NCBI GenBank assembly: GCA_013423385.1
Contig: BLZA01000023.1
Location: 933,782-997,781, forward strand
Length of the DNA stretch: 64,000 nucleotides
Origin: Naganishia liquefaciens
Lineage: Eukaryota > Basidiomycota > Tremellomycetes > Filobasidiales > Filobasidiaceae
Reading direction: 5' to 3'
In this document: piece by piece, positions 18,895-34,551 of the stretch
Numbering within the stretch: the first letter of the stretch is position 1
How the letters are laid out: the number at the start of each line of letters is the position of its first letter
The notes under the pieces: generated by a model
What the model saw: the letters and a program-made list of their open reading frames with translations, nothing else
Told to the model about the DNA's origin: nothing
Databases searched by the model: none
Made by a program: the position numbers and the translations under genes

Positions 18895-21197
18895 ATGGCC
18901 AATTCGACTCCTCCGCCCAAGCTTCATGGCTACGAATTCTACAAGTCTATCGGCAGTCCGCAATATGTCATCGCACCCATGGTCGATCAGAGCGAGCTGG
19001 TTAGTGTCATGCTTCAGGTATCGCAGCGCTGCAGATTTCTTATGCTTTTCGTCATGCAGGCTTGGAGAGTCATGTCCAGGCAGCCGATACCTCCGGCATA
19101 CTTGGCATCGCAGACGGCGTCGAGCCAGCCGTCAAGCGACACAGCAGGGCCGACGTCTTCGGGTTCTGATGCATCGAACCCCAAGCATCCTATCGGAGGC
19201 GCCCATCTCTGCTACACGCCCATGATTCACGCCAAAATGTTCGCCCTCGATGCGGAAAACCCAAAACAGTCGTTCACGCTGGAACACTTTGACTTTGCCA
19301 ATGGAGAGGAAGGGAGCTCTGAGCCACTCGCTGGGCTTGATGTCAGTGATCGTCCGCTCTTCGTGCAGGTGAGCTCCATGTCAAGATTGGACAATGATTT
19401 GCAGATCTGAAAATCGGGTTGTTTCTACAGTTTTGCGCGAATGAGCCCGAATGGTTGCTGAAAGCCGCAAAGCGTGTAGAGAAACATTGTGATGCTGTGG
19501 ATATCAACTTGTAAGCTGGCAACCGGTCGAGCCATCCGTCCACTTGCTAAGCCATCTTTCGTTTTTCTGCACAGCGGTTGCCCGCAAGGCATCGCAAAAC
19601 GAGGGAAATACGGATCGTTCTTGCAGGATGAATGGGATCTGATATACCAGCTCAGTATGTCTCTCTTATAATGCTGTCTCATTTCCAGCGCTCAAGTCTA
19701 AATACAGTCAACATCCTGCACATCAATCTCTCTATACCCGTCACTGCCAAGTTCCGTATCTTCCCCGATGTCGAGAAGACGATAGCATATGCGCAAATGA
19801 TGGAACGCGCGGGGGCGAGTATAATCACGTGTCATGGTCGAACGAGAGAAATGAAAGGGCAAATGACCGTACGTGCCAGGACCGCTCACAGGATCGACGT
19901 GACGACGTGACTCATCAATCTCGCCGTTTCATACAGGGATTGGCAGATTGGGAGCAGATCAAGGCCGTCAAAAAGGCCGTTAAGATTCCCGTGTTTGCCA
20001 ACGGAAACATCCTCTACCGAGAAAACGCGGATCAGTGTTTGGAGCAGACAGGTGTTGATGGGATCATGACCGCCGAGGTGAGCTCCCTGTTGAATGGGCT
20101 GCGGGTCTGAAGGGACTCGGCTGAAAACGCACTGTTTTTTTAGGGGAACCTTTCCAATCCATCGCTTTTTGTGCCAGAGGATTCGCCCGTCACATACCCA
20201 CCAATCCATGTCCTAGCGCATCACTACCTCGACATTGTGGATCGCCTCAAAACACGTACATCAGGCTCTGCTATCAAGGCACATCTTTTCCGGGTTTTGA
20301 AACCTGGACTGGAACGGCATCCTGATATTCGTAACAGGCTTGGGGAGATGATTATGAGAGAGGGCACAGGTCTCAGCGGGTATCGGGCGTTGATTGATGA
20401 ACTCAAGGAGATAATGGCGGCAAGTGTTCTGTTCAGAGCTTTGTCGTGCTCTTACTGATATTTTCTCTCAGGACCATGAACGCGAGAATCCGTTAACATC
20501 ATTGCCGGTTGCAGCCGACCCCGCGACGGGCCTCAAGTCTCTACCTGCTTGGTCAGCGCAGCCATATGTACGGCCTCTTCCGTCTGGTGTCGTGTACGCC
20601 GCTTCATCGGAAGCCCAATCTCAAGGCGCAATGAACGACCTGGCCACGAGAGGTACAGGCGAGGAACGAGTGGCTGGTCTGGGTAAGTCAAGAGGTATGC
20701 CCCCGCCCGAAATCAGACTTACTTGGATGCGTCACGCAGACGGCACACCAACGGCGGCCAAAGTCCTCGAACTGACGCCTTGTTTCTCAAATGGTTGCGC
20801 GAACACTGCGGGAAACAAGTGCGATCGCGGAGGTTGCCTGATTCATTGTCGAGCGCAAGGCGGTGTACTAGATTCCCAATCTCTGCCGGAGGCAGAGCGA
20901 CTCACGATGGAAGAAGCTATCAAGCTTTCTCAAGGTGGCCGCTTGGTCGGCAAGGGCTGCGAAGCGCATGAAGCCAAGGATCAAGCCCGGAGGGACCGAA
21001 AGGCGAGCAAGAGAAAAGCAAAGATTCAGATCAAATCCGAGGTCCAGGCCGCAAAGCAATCGACAGACAAGAAGCGCAAAGAGCGAGAGGGCAGCCCCGC
21101 GACAGTGTCGGCCGAAGGGCAGCCTGTATCGTCATTGCAAGTCAGTACCGCCAAACCTGAGGAGAAAAAGGTCAAGATAGATGCTGTAGCCATGTAG
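18895..21197 (+). CDS. dus1: tRNA-dihydrouridine(16/17) synthase, Dus1 type
   Basis: Nine exons: 18895-18999, 19060-19368, 19431-19510, 19575-19654, 19708-19868, 19937-20077, 20144-20419, 20472-20682, 20740-21197; 606 residues. It is an FMN enzyme reducing uridines in the tRNA D-loop with NADPH. Visible signatures: [12 protein letters not shown] (FMN loop), [41 protein letters not shown] with the catalytic Cys, [32 protein letters not shown] and [12 protein letters not shown]. The C-terminal extension holds a small Cys-rich patch ([21 protein letters not shown]) and a Lys-rich tail, likely for RNA binding or nuclear import. Intron 7 is GC-AG. Intron 8 (20683-20739) is 57 bp with no stop, so its retention would stay in frame. 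The ATG at 18895 is the first good one in frame with the family N-terminus. Confidence 0.94.
20420..20471 (+). other. dus1: GC-AG intron in dus1
   Basis: 52-bp intron, donor GCAAGT, acceptor CTCTCAG. The GT three bases in (20424) would create an immediate frameshift and stop. The GC donor joins [11 protein letters not shown] to DHERENPL in frame. Confidence 0.8.
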
Positions 21198-21527
21198 ACG
21201 GTCTATCACGATATGGACATATTCGCGGTCTCCATGCTTGTCGCGTTGGACTTGAGGGGCAAAAGTCCTGGTGAGGGAACCAATAATTGTGCACCAAATG
21301 TCCGCTTCGAGGATGAAACGAAAGGATGCATGAGACTGAGCCAAAATCATGAATTTACAAGAACGGTCCGGAATGCATTGATGCTCTTCCCTTATTGAAA
21401 CAATATTTCCTCTGATATTCCATGACCGATTGGGGGTGTATTGCGATGGGACCAGTTCCTCGATCCATACCACAGGCGATAGAACGCGCAATGCTCTTGT
21501 TGCTTGCCCATTATCGATCCATTATGC
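21198..21527. other. Intergenic between convergent dus1 and caf40
   Basis: 330 bp between stops, with no supported gene. It holds the two 3' UTRs. Confidence 0.4.
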
Positions 21528-22887
21528 CTATGCGCCGTCACTAAGATTATTCATCAACTGATTGAGACATTTCTTGGTGACGGCGTCACCCTGCTCGATT
21601 GGAACCGTGTCAGCGCCACCGACAAAAAATTGCCAACTTCTCACGTACCCTCAGCAACTGGTTGAACGTGCCATCTCGAAGTGCCTCGGGAAGACACTCG
21701 CGCAAGGCTTCTCTCGCTCTACACGCGACGAAGCCAAAGAAGCAATCGTCAGCTTATCCAGCGCAAGGAAAGACGATCTGTCCATCCGATACTGACCTGG
21801 CATTATCACTAAGCCTCAAATAGCATCTGACAACGTGCTTCAGAAGCCGGATAGCCTGGGAATCAACCAAGTTGTTGACCATTGAGCTCAAGACGGTGCC
21901 AACGGCATAGAATCGTTCGTATGTTTGACAGATGTATGCCAATCCGAGATCGTCGAGCAGAATTTTTTGCACGATAAAGATGGCGACTGTTTTGGAAAGC
22001 TCCGATCCGGACTCCATGATGCGGAGACAGAGAGGGATAATTTCGGTGGAAAGTAGAAAGTTGATGACGTCTGAATTGTCTTGTTGCTTTTATGACAAAC
22101 AAATCTCAGCATGTCGCTCTGTCTTTTAGAGGGATCCTAGAAAACTAGCTCACCTTGACGAGTGCACCTATGACGCCTAGGGATGTGAGACGAAGATACT
22201 CGAACGGCCTGGTCTTGCTTGTCGTGTTCAAGAATGGGTAGAGGAACAGGGGAATGTGTGCTGGAAGAGACGATGTCAGCAATGTATTCCTTCCCTCCCA
22301 GCGATTCCACGCACCTGATAGGAATAAAGACCTGGTCTGAGGATGAGATGCGACGCATTGAAGGAGGGCCAGGGCATTGCAGACCCGGTTGCTGGCGTGC
22401 GCGGACAATGATGGGGGGCTGAGCGCGGGATAGACGTAGACAATCTCGAGAAGCAGCGATGACATGATGCCTAGTCGCCGTGTGTACCATGGTCAGCCTT
22501 TCAGTTGAGAGCGCGAACGCAATCATCTTGCTCACCAAAGCCGCCCCATAAAACCAGTGCTAGGTCCTCATACATTTCCCTTTTCTTGCTCAATTCCAGA
22601 AGAGCGCCTTCTCTACTTTGAGGATCCAGCAGATCGGCGAGCAATGCATAAATCTTGGCTTCTTCCGATCCCGGGACTGGTGATTGGCCCTGAGGGAGCA
22701 GTAGCTGTCTTCCTGTTGCTGCAGGCGTTGCTGAGGGAGTGCCGCCTACAACAGCAGAGGCGGCAGGGGGCGGCCATGCGAGATTATTGGAACCCACATT
22801 TGGATTGACAGAGTTGTTTGCTAAAAGGCCCGCTGCACTGGAAGCGTGCGGCTGAGGCCACGTCGAATTCATGTTGGGTATTGACAT
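21528..22887 (-). CDS. caf40: CCR4-NOT subunit Caf40 / Rcd1 (CNOT9)
   Basis: Six exons: 22536-22887, 22315-22470, 22154-22260, 21797-22086, 21649-21718, 21528-21590; 345 residues. It is the armadillo-repeat subunit of the CCR4-NOT deadenylase complex, a docking site for proteins that trigger mRNA decay or silencing. The near-invariant blocks are all present: [115 protein letters not shown] and [15 protein letters not shown]. The N-terminal 65 residues are a Pro/Asn/Ala-rich tail, as in other fungi. The C-terminus matches the end of the family ([11 protein letters not shown]), with a short extension ending MNNLSDGA. Confidence 0.96.
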
Positions 22888-23689
22888 GACATGTAGTCTC
22901 GTATGCTATCCTCGACTGAATACTGAATGTCGCTGAAATGGAGCGGTTCCCGGCAAGGTGTCTCCGTGCCGTTTCCTTGATGCCGTGCCCAGGAATGTAG
23001 CGGATACCAAGGTCGATTCCGATTTAGACAAGAAGATCGATAAGCTGCCGTCTGATGGCCGGAAGAGGACGGTCACTGGACCCCTTGCAATGTCCGGATG
23101 AAAGGTCTTTCGATATGCGAGTCCGTGCTATCTGCTCAGGTGACAAACGATGTTCACGACGCAGAGGAAGCTGGGATCATACGGAAACGACTCACTCGCG
23201 CGCTAAAAGCCGGTACACGAATCCAGGCTCTCCATCGCGCCTATTTCGCGCGGCATGTACACGCAGTTGGTGTTCAGCACTGTGACTCTGACTTGATTTT
23301 CACGGAGCGTTCTCCGGCTGCCTTGGGATAGTTATCATTCTGCAGGGCCACGCCAAAAATGTCTCATCGCGAGCACGACCTGGTGACATCGGAAATCCCT
23401 CTATTTACATTTTCGCCGCCACATATACCTGTCCGTTGCCATGTTGTTTGCAACAAAGGCCTATGGGCTTGTCTTCAGAGGCCATGTTGAAAGGCCACTT
23501 GGTTGCAATCCGGCAAGAATAGGAGTGGATCCTCGAGGCCAATTGGACTCGATGCTATGTTATGCTATGTGTTATGCTACAGTATGCCGGTTATATATAC
23601 GGCTATCCGATTAGTGGCCCAGACCTCCCTATATGAAGTGCTAGAGGCATCCCAAGGCCTTGTCAGGCGAGAAGATGTCGAATTACAAA
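22888..23689. other. Intergenic: caf40 promoter and 3' region of ornithine aminotransferase
   Basis: About 800 bp with no supported coding sequence. Both flanking genes are on the minus strand. A small imperfect repeat of TGTTATGCTA type lies at about 23550-23580. Confidence 0.4.
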
Positions 23690-25560
23690 CTAATCCTCCA
23701 AGCCAATTACAGTACCCTTCTCCTCTCCTACGTCACCGGGAATCCGATCAAGCTTTGCAAGAAAAAAAAATCAGCACAGACACGATCGGTACGGTGGTAT
23801 GCGATAACGTACTTCGTCGAGTTCTCCTAAGCTTTCCTTGATGAGGCTGATACCCTTTCGCAAATCGGATTCTTCGATAACAAGTGGTGGCGCGAATCGA
23901 ATGCTAAAGGAAGACTGGTAAGAGTAGTTTAAAGCAAGGACATCTGCATGACTCACATGTTGACATGTGTCGGCTTGGCCAGCAGTCTGTGAAATTTGGA
24001 TAAGCATTATATACATGAAGATCACATCTGACTCACCCTTTGCTCTTCATCAGGAGACAAAGCTGCCACGCGGTCCTGCCCTTCTTGCTCGCCGACTCAT
24101 CGATAATGATGGCATTCAACAGTCCTCGACCTCGAACCAATTTGATCAAGGGCGAATCGATCTTTCGGACTTCGGAACGGAAGATCTCTCCGAGTCGTTG
24201 CGCTCGGTCGACCAGCTTCTCATCCACCAAAACGTCCAGTGCGGTCATAGCGACCGCGCAACCGAGCGGATTACCGCCGTATGTCGAACCATGCTCTCCG
24301 GGCTTGATGCACAGCATGACGTCCTTGTTGGCCAGGACAGCACTGACAGGGTATACTCCGCCAGACAGTGCCTTTCCGAGCGTGATGATGTCCGGCTTTA
24401 CATTGTCCCATTCAGAGCACAGCATTTTGCCGGTACGCGCGAGGCCGGTTTGAATTTCGTCAACAATAAAAAGGACATTGTATCGCTTGCAAAGTTCGGC
24501 GCAACGGGCGAGGTAGCCTTCGTCGGGTACGTAGATACCGGCTTCGCCCTGTATAGGCTCGACAATGAAACCGGCCACTTCATCGCCATGTGCTTTCAGG
24601 GCTGCCTCGAGATCCTCTGGGTGATTGTATCGGATCGTTCCGGTGCTGGTCACAGGACCCAAACCTGGTACAAAGCTATAGGGGGACCCGTCAGCGGTGC
24701 AGAATGGGAAATAACGCCACTCACGGTCCGAAGCCTGCTCGACTCTCAGGGTCCGTGCTCAGACTGATAGCGCCCAAACTTCGACCGTGGAAACTTCCGT
24801 CAACACTCAACACCTTTGCCTTGCCCTCTGGAATTCCCTTCTTGGTGTAACCCCACTTTCGTGCGAGCTTGATGGCAGTCTCTACGGCTTCCATACCAGT
24901 GTTCATCGGCAGGACCATGTCGTAGCCAAACATCGAAGTGACCTTTTCCGCATAAGGACCGAGATGTGATGAGTAAAATGCCCTTGACGACAGCGTTACT
25001 TTATGCGCCTGTTCGGTCAAAGTTTGTAGGATTCTTGGGTGACAATGGCCCTTTCCTAAGAGTAAGCATCCCGTCAAGTGGAAGGAATAGCTAAAAGCTC
25101 ACCTGGTTTACAGCAGAATAAGCAGACAGCATGTCAATGTATTCCTTTCCTTCGGGATCCCAGACTCTACAGGCAAACAACGTCAGTCCGCCGTAAGGGT
25201 TGTCCGGCGACTCTCTTACTTGGCGCCCTTTGCCTTTTCGAAGACTCTGGAAACGCTCGTATCAGGATCAAGTCTCTCGCGCGCACAAAGGGACTCACAC
25301 CGGTAGAGGATGGTAGTTGTGAGCCGAGTGCTACGATTGCCAATCAGACACCTAATTGATCCGGCCGAAGCTGACAATTCGTCGCTACTCACCTCGTGCT
25401 CCATGTGGATAACATCTTCCGAAGAATACTTGGCTCCATTTGCCAGATGCTTAGGCCCATCACTGACGGTAGCGAAGTTTGCAACTCTGTGTCGCGATGT
25501 TCTGCCGATGGACGTAGAGGCCGCCAGGACTTGCTTACTGGTCAGGGCTTGAGAGAACAT
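23690..25560 (-). CDS. OAT: Ornithine aminotransferase
   Basis: Nine exons: 25393-25560, 25299-25330, 25220-25246, 25103-25166, 24725-25050, 24037-24675, 23957-23986, 23813-23903, 23690-23752; 479 residues. This PLP enzyme converts ornithine and 2-oxoglutarate to glutamate semialdehyde and glutamate in arginine catabolism and proline synthesis. Motifs: [87 protein letters not shown], and [17 protein letters not shown] with the PLP-binding Lys, then [17 protein letters not shown]. The Ser/Arg/Ala-rich N-terminus ([20 protein letters not shown]) looks like a mitochondrial presequence, whereas baker's yeast Car2 is cytosolic. One exon is only 27 nt. The final exon uses an AAAG acceptor and adds a short tail ending IGLED. 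Confidence 0.95.
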
Positions 25561-27029
25561 GGTGATTATGACGTGTTGTATGCGGTTGGAATTGATTTTT
25601 GATTGTCCCTCTATCCGGCGGGAATGGGAATGACAAAGTGTTGGTATAACGACCTTGACGTCGTTTTGGTGGTGTAGAGCTGTCCAGAGCTTAGAAGTAT
25701 ATGTACTCTCGCCGAATGTCGCCTCGGATCCGCTCGGAGCGAGCGACGATAGCGATGGCTCAGCTGACTTGTGCTTAGGGCTGTACCCCAGAGCGTAATG
25801 AATGCGAGACATGTGCGAATTTGCGTCCGCGCCGCCGGAGGCGACGTTTCCGCGCTTGAATAGACCGCGATAACCGCCGGAGGAGAAGCGAAAGAGCAGG
25901 ACGATCGAAAAGCCTAAGAAACAAGTGATGCCCAAATTCGGAATACCGGCCCTCACGGAGGGGTAGTCTCGTGAAAACCGCGGTATTGCGCGCCCGCCAG
26001 GGCCTAAAAAAATGGGGGGATCAGGCGGATTTTCGGAGTTTGGCGAGCCGTCGGCGAGGGGGGGGGGTTATAATCTTTTCACAGGATCAGGGGCCAGTTG
26101 GCGGTGCGCCATGTTCCAACGTCCCCCTGATACACTCCAGCCATTGATGGAATTGAGGAATCAGATGTAGCACGTTCTACCATGTTTTCCCCCTCCATCA
26201 ACCGCGAATCTTCTCAATTGTATAATTGTTGTCTAGCTTGTTGTCTGCTCACGTCGCGCACGTGTCCGCTGCAAGGCTTGTGGCATCAGTTGTGACATCA
26301 GAGACGGATTTACTCTTTCCCCACTCCCTCCTTTCACCACCTGCCAGGATGGTGGCTTATCCGGGAGGTGGGAGCGGTCGAGAGTCCCTGACATCTCACT
26401 TGCAACTATGATCAACATACCTAGGGCAGCGGTGGAGACACTAAAGCGATAGCTCAAAAAAGAAGGACCTGATTCAAACCGCTTTGACTTCTAAAAAGCG
26501 TGAAAGAAAGTTTGGGAATGTAGAGGAGACGCAGGAAGTCGAGGAAGAGGGAGAATAGGCATGGTTTACAGCTTGTTTCATGTAATCAGCTTATAGGGGT
26601 AGATAGGGGTGCGCTAAGCGATTTGTCAAAAGGAAGCTGGGCGGCGCGAAAGCCGGGCAACGGGGGCCGAAGGTGGCCAAAGGTATTGTCTCATTTTTCG
26701 GAAAAAATGACCTGATATAGGGTACCAAATCGGGATTTTGGGTACTTGTCGGGGATGACATCTCTTAGAGTTTTCAACGGTCTTGAAAGGGCTCTTTAAG
26801 ATACGATAGATAGCTCCATGGTGTTCTGTAGACATCAATAAGCCTGTCAACCTACGTTTCGATGGAGTGAGCTACAGGTCTCTCAGTCATCAGCCTTTGA
26901 CCGAAAGTGCCGACTTCAGCCGCGTTCGTTCACATTATTCTTCTTGCCCTATAGATAGGTATATACAATCCGCGCCGAAACGTTCGTTCATTCTCCCAGT
27001 TTCAAAACACTATTCGATCTGGAACCCAA
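25561..27029. other. Gene-poor stretch between OAT and sla1
   Basis: About 1.47 kb without a supported gene: the OAT promoter (right after 25560) and the 3' region of sla1. It contains a run of 10 G at 26058-26067. Short open frames at 26226-26457 and 26626-26850 show no signature. Confidence 0.4.
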
Positions 27030-30000
27030 TCAATACCGATACCCTCCCTGAGGATTCTGACCCATATAGCCCGTCTGCTGCATGTTCATGTATCCGGGCT
27101 GCTGTTGCTGCTGCCCCGGCATACCGGTCATGTTCATGCCCATGCCCATGCCCATGCCCATACCGGTGTTCATGCTGTTCATGCCCATTCCAGTGTTCAT
27201 GTTGTTCATGTATCCCATGGGCATGCCAGTCTGCTGAGGCATCATACCACCGTTGTATCCCGTCGAGAGGGGCATGAGAGCGCCGGTAGGTTGCGGCCGT
27301 AGAGCGTCGTATTTGTCTGGTTGAGAATACCGTCAATACTCATATTCCGAAATAAATTGCCTAATACCTACCAGATGATTGAGGTGCTTCGTGTTCCGAC
27401 TTAACGATTTCTCCTCGCTTCATATTGGCAAAGATGCTTTGAGGAGCAAATCTGTCGTTGCTTTGAGCATTCTTGTTGGAAGTCTGTTGTGTCGGCACAG
27501 AAGCCAGTGCGTTGAACATCGGGTTGGGCTGTTGCTGCATGCCGTTGAAGCCTGTCATGTCTGTGCAAGCATATTTGTAAGCATGATGCTTCACGCCACG
27601 TGAATGAATACTCACTGGGCTGCATGCCCTGGAATCCACCCTGTTGCTGTCCGTACTGGTTGAATCCGGTCTGTTGCGACATCATACCCATTCCCGCGGT
27701 GTTACCATGAGTCATGTTCATGTTGTACCCGGTCGCCTGCGGCATCATCTGGTGCGATTGCTGGTTAGGGCTGGGCGCGGGCGAGTTGCGAGTGGGGACA
27801 AAGCCGTTGAACCCAGTCTGCGTGGGGACCAACGGGTTGAGCAATCCTTGGTTGGCAGGAATGGGAGCGAGGGGCGCCCCAGTTGCAGGAGACTGTGGCT
27901 GTTGTTGGCCATATGCCCCAGTTTGTTGGGCTGTCATCAGCTGTCCCATCGGCATGTTCGACGGGCCCATGCCCAAGCCAGAGTTGACGCCCATTCCCGT
28001 TTGTTGAGGCTGAACGATGCGATTGCTGGGGATCTGGGAGAGGAAGTCGGCCTCGCTGGATTGCTGAGCATTTTGATTGGTATTCAGATGTAGGTTGTTG
28101 ATTTGATTTGCGAGAGTCGAGCTCGTCTGTTGTGGCTGTGGAGCGCTGATGACAGGAGCCGGCGCGGGCGGAGCAGGTGGAGCCGGAGGCGTCGGCGTCG
28201 CAGGCTTGGTAGAGTTCGGTCGGGGCACCCAGGCGTCATCGTCGAATCCGCTGATGAGCGGGGCCGCCTTGACAGGTTCCGCAACAGCAACAGGAGCCGG
28301 AGGAGGGGACGGCGACAACAAGGGCGGTGAGCCCGCCCCATTGGTTTCTTTCAGTTTATCCGCGGCAGCACCGATGCTGGAGGGATCGATGGACGAAGCG
28401 GTTCCCTTGCGTTCCCGAGGCTCGGGCCTTCCTCGACGTGTATTGTTTGCGAGCTTGCCATCTGATTGCGTGAAGAGATTCGCCGGGACGCCTCGTCCAC
28501 TGTTCTCGGCCTCCTGCAATTTCCGTGCCAGTTCTTCGTCCTCCTTGATCTGGGCTTTCTGCTCAGGTGTTAAATCCCTAAACCTGTTGCTGATCGCTTT
28601 TCGGACCCGAATAACGTCTCCTTCGCGTAATCCTAGAGAGCGCAGAGTAGAAGGTTCCAAGTCTGGCAAAATAGATTCATCAATGCGATCACGTTCAAAG
28701 TTGGCTGCATAACGGGTGCAATCGTCCATGTCACACCCGGCCGATAGGAAGAACTCAAACCAGTCGAATTGGGCTTTTCGAGGGCGTTGTTGCACGACCG
28801 ATGCGACAGGGTTAGGCGCCGGAGACGAACGTGCCCTGGTTTCCGCCGAAGGCCCATTGCCTGTGCTCTGGGTTTTCGACATTCTCGCCAGAGGCAAATC
28901 ATCCTCCGGGTCCATGGGAGGCGGCGATCGTGAAGCCGGTGCGGCCCTCGATGCTTGGTTCTGTCGGCGCTCTCTTTTAATGTAGGCAATGTCGTCTGGC
29001 GACATCTTCTCAACAGGGACCTCAATAATCACGCCATTGATTTTGTGCAATCGGATTTTGCCATTACCCAGACCGAGGAATTCTGCCTCGACACGGAATT
29101 GACCGGTCTTGTCATGCCAGACTCTGGTTCGAGCGGGATTGGGACCTACATAGGATTCGATCAGCATCAGCACTTTGTCGCTAAGGCGTGAACTCACGGT
29201 TCCTGGTTGTATCCTTTGGACGATCGGGCTGACTTCGGCCTTTAGGATTCGGAAGAGCCCGCGCCGCCGCGACATCGCTTTCCGATGGTCGCTGTCTCAA
29301 CTTTGGAGGTTCAGGAGCACCACCTGATCGACCTGCTTCGCGCCTGTGAACAATATTCAGCTACGGCCTTATGCAACGCATTTTGACACTGACCTCCTTG
29401 CAGACTCCTGCTCTTGTCTCCGCTTTTCCTCCTCTGCTCTCCTCTTCGCCCGCTTCTCTCGCTTGATTCTCTCTTCCTCGGCCCGTCGTGCTTCCTCCTG
29501 CACCTGTCTCAGAATTTCTTCTTCCTTGAGTTTCGCAGTTCGGGCTGCATCGGCCCTTTCAGCCTCTAACGCTCGCGCCCTGTCTTGCTCTCGTGCAGTC
29601 TGCGCCATGCGCTCATCTTCTTCGTCATAGTTATCCTCAGGATCGGATTCGACGGGTCGGCCCATCGCAGCACTTTGAGCGGCATCGATAGCGTTCAACT
29701 CGACGTATTGCGCTGGAACGACGCCTTGCTTTCCTGTCGAGTTCTTGACAGTCCACCAGTCGTCATTGGACTTGTCGATGACAGTCAGGATTTCTCCTTC
29801 TGACACAGGCAATTCGTCGTCCCCCTGAGCGTCAAAATCATACAAGGCCGTAGCTGTCAACTGGGCAGGCGACGCCTTGGGAACCGACTGAGCACTCGAA
29901 GTGCGCGAATGGTGTAGGGGGGGAGGTGGCAATGCAGCAGAGGAAGGTTCCGCCCAACGGACAGCCTTTGCGCTAGCTGTCGGCGACGTGACGTTCTGTT

Positions 30001-31057
30001 CGTCTCCGTCGTCTGACGAGACGGTGACTCCGCGGTTCAGGCCGCCGACTTCTCGCTCGGTGCTGATAAAGCTCGATCCACTGCCCGAGATGGCCTTTGA
30101 GGATTCCAATTTTGCAAGGATGGCTTCGGTGATATCTTTTGAAGAGGTATGGAATTCCAAAGGGTCAGACGTTGTCGTGAAAGACAAGAGCAGAGTCTTC
30201 GACGATGGCGAAGAATACTTTGTGAGTTGGTGCATCGGGAACTGCTGGACGGGTGTCTAGAGAGAAAAGCCAAATAGTCGGAGAAAGATCCGTTTACTGT
30301 CAGAAATCATCATACCTTGTCCGACTCCGAGGCAAAAAACACCGCTCCGTTTCCGACGCCGAGCGTTCCTTTCTTCTTCTTCTTTTTGTCCATCAGCTGG
30401 ATACTCCAGGTTTCGATGGAGTCTTTCCTTCCCGATGCGGATCCTGCAGGAGCGCCCGGTGCGGAATAAGTCGTAGAGGGTTCCACCTCGTGGACTTCAT
30501 CTTCGGTGACCATACCCTCGGCGGTTTCTCCGCTAACGCCGACTTCCGCAGCATCTGGCGTGGGTGGCTCGATATAGTTTGTAGGCACAAATCCTAGGCG
30601 TCCTCCTTCATGGGGTGTTGCACCTTGAATGGCAACTAGCGTCCATTCGTCGGCTTCATCGTAGACTATCAAGGCGGCATCTTCGGTGAACGAGATTTCG
30701 TCTTCGGCTGTCGCTTCGTAATCATAAAGAGCTTTAGAATACCCGATAGGCGCAGCCTGAAGCTGAAATCAGTAGAGATCCGGAGGGCCACAAGGTGTAC
30801 CTACCTCTTCGACATAGTTGCTGGGGACGAGTCCGACCTTGTCTACTTCTGCTCCATCCTCTCCAGGTTTGATCTTCGCCTTCCACCATCTGCAACATTT
30901 CAGTCACAGCCGCAAAGCGGTCAGAAAGGCTGAGCACTCACTGCTCGTCTTCCTTTTCCAAGATGTACAAGACCTGATCTTCTTTGAACGTCAATTCATC
31001 TTGCGGGTCCTGTGCTTCATAGTCGTAGAGCGCCTTGGCGACCGCAACATACGCCAT
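27030..31057 (-). CDS. sla1: Actin cytoskeleton-regulatory / endocytic adaptor Sla1
   Basis: Eight exons: 30942-31057, 30805-30889, 30316-30756, 29394-30256, 29198-29343, 27616-29145, 27372-27560, 27030-27316; 1218 residues. It couples cargo and clathrin to actin assembly at cortical endocytic sites. Domains in order: SH3-1 (about 1-67, AKALYDYEAQD ... GLVPSNYVEE), SH3-2 (about 72-130, KALYDYEATAEDEI ... GFVPTNYIEPP), SH3-3 (about 350-408, TALYDFDAQGDDELPV ... GVVPAQYVEL), a Glu/Arg coiled coil (about 425-505), SHD1 (about 555-615, RTRVWHDKTGQFRVEAEFLG) and SHD2, the SAM-like domain (about 676-735, FDWFEFFLSAGCDMDDC). A Gln/Met/Pro-rich tail with many QQTG repeats follows. In yeast such LxxQxTG repeats are targets of Ark1/Prk1 kinases (family knowledge). 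The tail ends in MGMGMGMG low complexity. Confidence 0.95.
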
Positions 31058-31461
31058 GCTGGGCTGGTCTTATGGGGTTTGTTTTCGTTGGGCCTGTCGA
31101 ACGTCTAGAAGGGCATGAGATTTGCGCGGTGTCGGGCTGAGCAGCTGAGAAGAGACACGAACGAGTCGAGACCTGTGAAGGATCGAAATGGCCGGCGACA
31201 ACGTGGCCCGCGATGACGCGCGAGGCAGCAGAGATAGAGGACCCCGCTTAGGGAAATCGGTCCGGGCGCACCCAAGTCCGGGCCAGCGACCGAGCGATCG
31301 AGACCTCCACCAGTGGCCTGATGCATTCAACTGTCTCAGAGCAGGCTGCGGCTGCTTTGTGGTGTGTCGAGAGCACTCGCAACAACTCTCAGCACGACTG
31401 CAGAAGGCCTGGCAGCAACATCAGGAGCTGCGCTCTCTTTCAGCTCAACACGCAAGCCGCG
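31058..31461. promoter_or_regulatory. Divergent promoter, sla1 / dhx35
   Basis: 404 bp between divergent start codons. No particular site recognised. Confidence 0.4.

Positions 31462-34551
<3,090 letters not shown>

Noticed and set aside
26226-26850. Short frames in the OAT-sla1 spacer
   Set aside because: No signature, no splice support, and adjacent to homopolymer runs.
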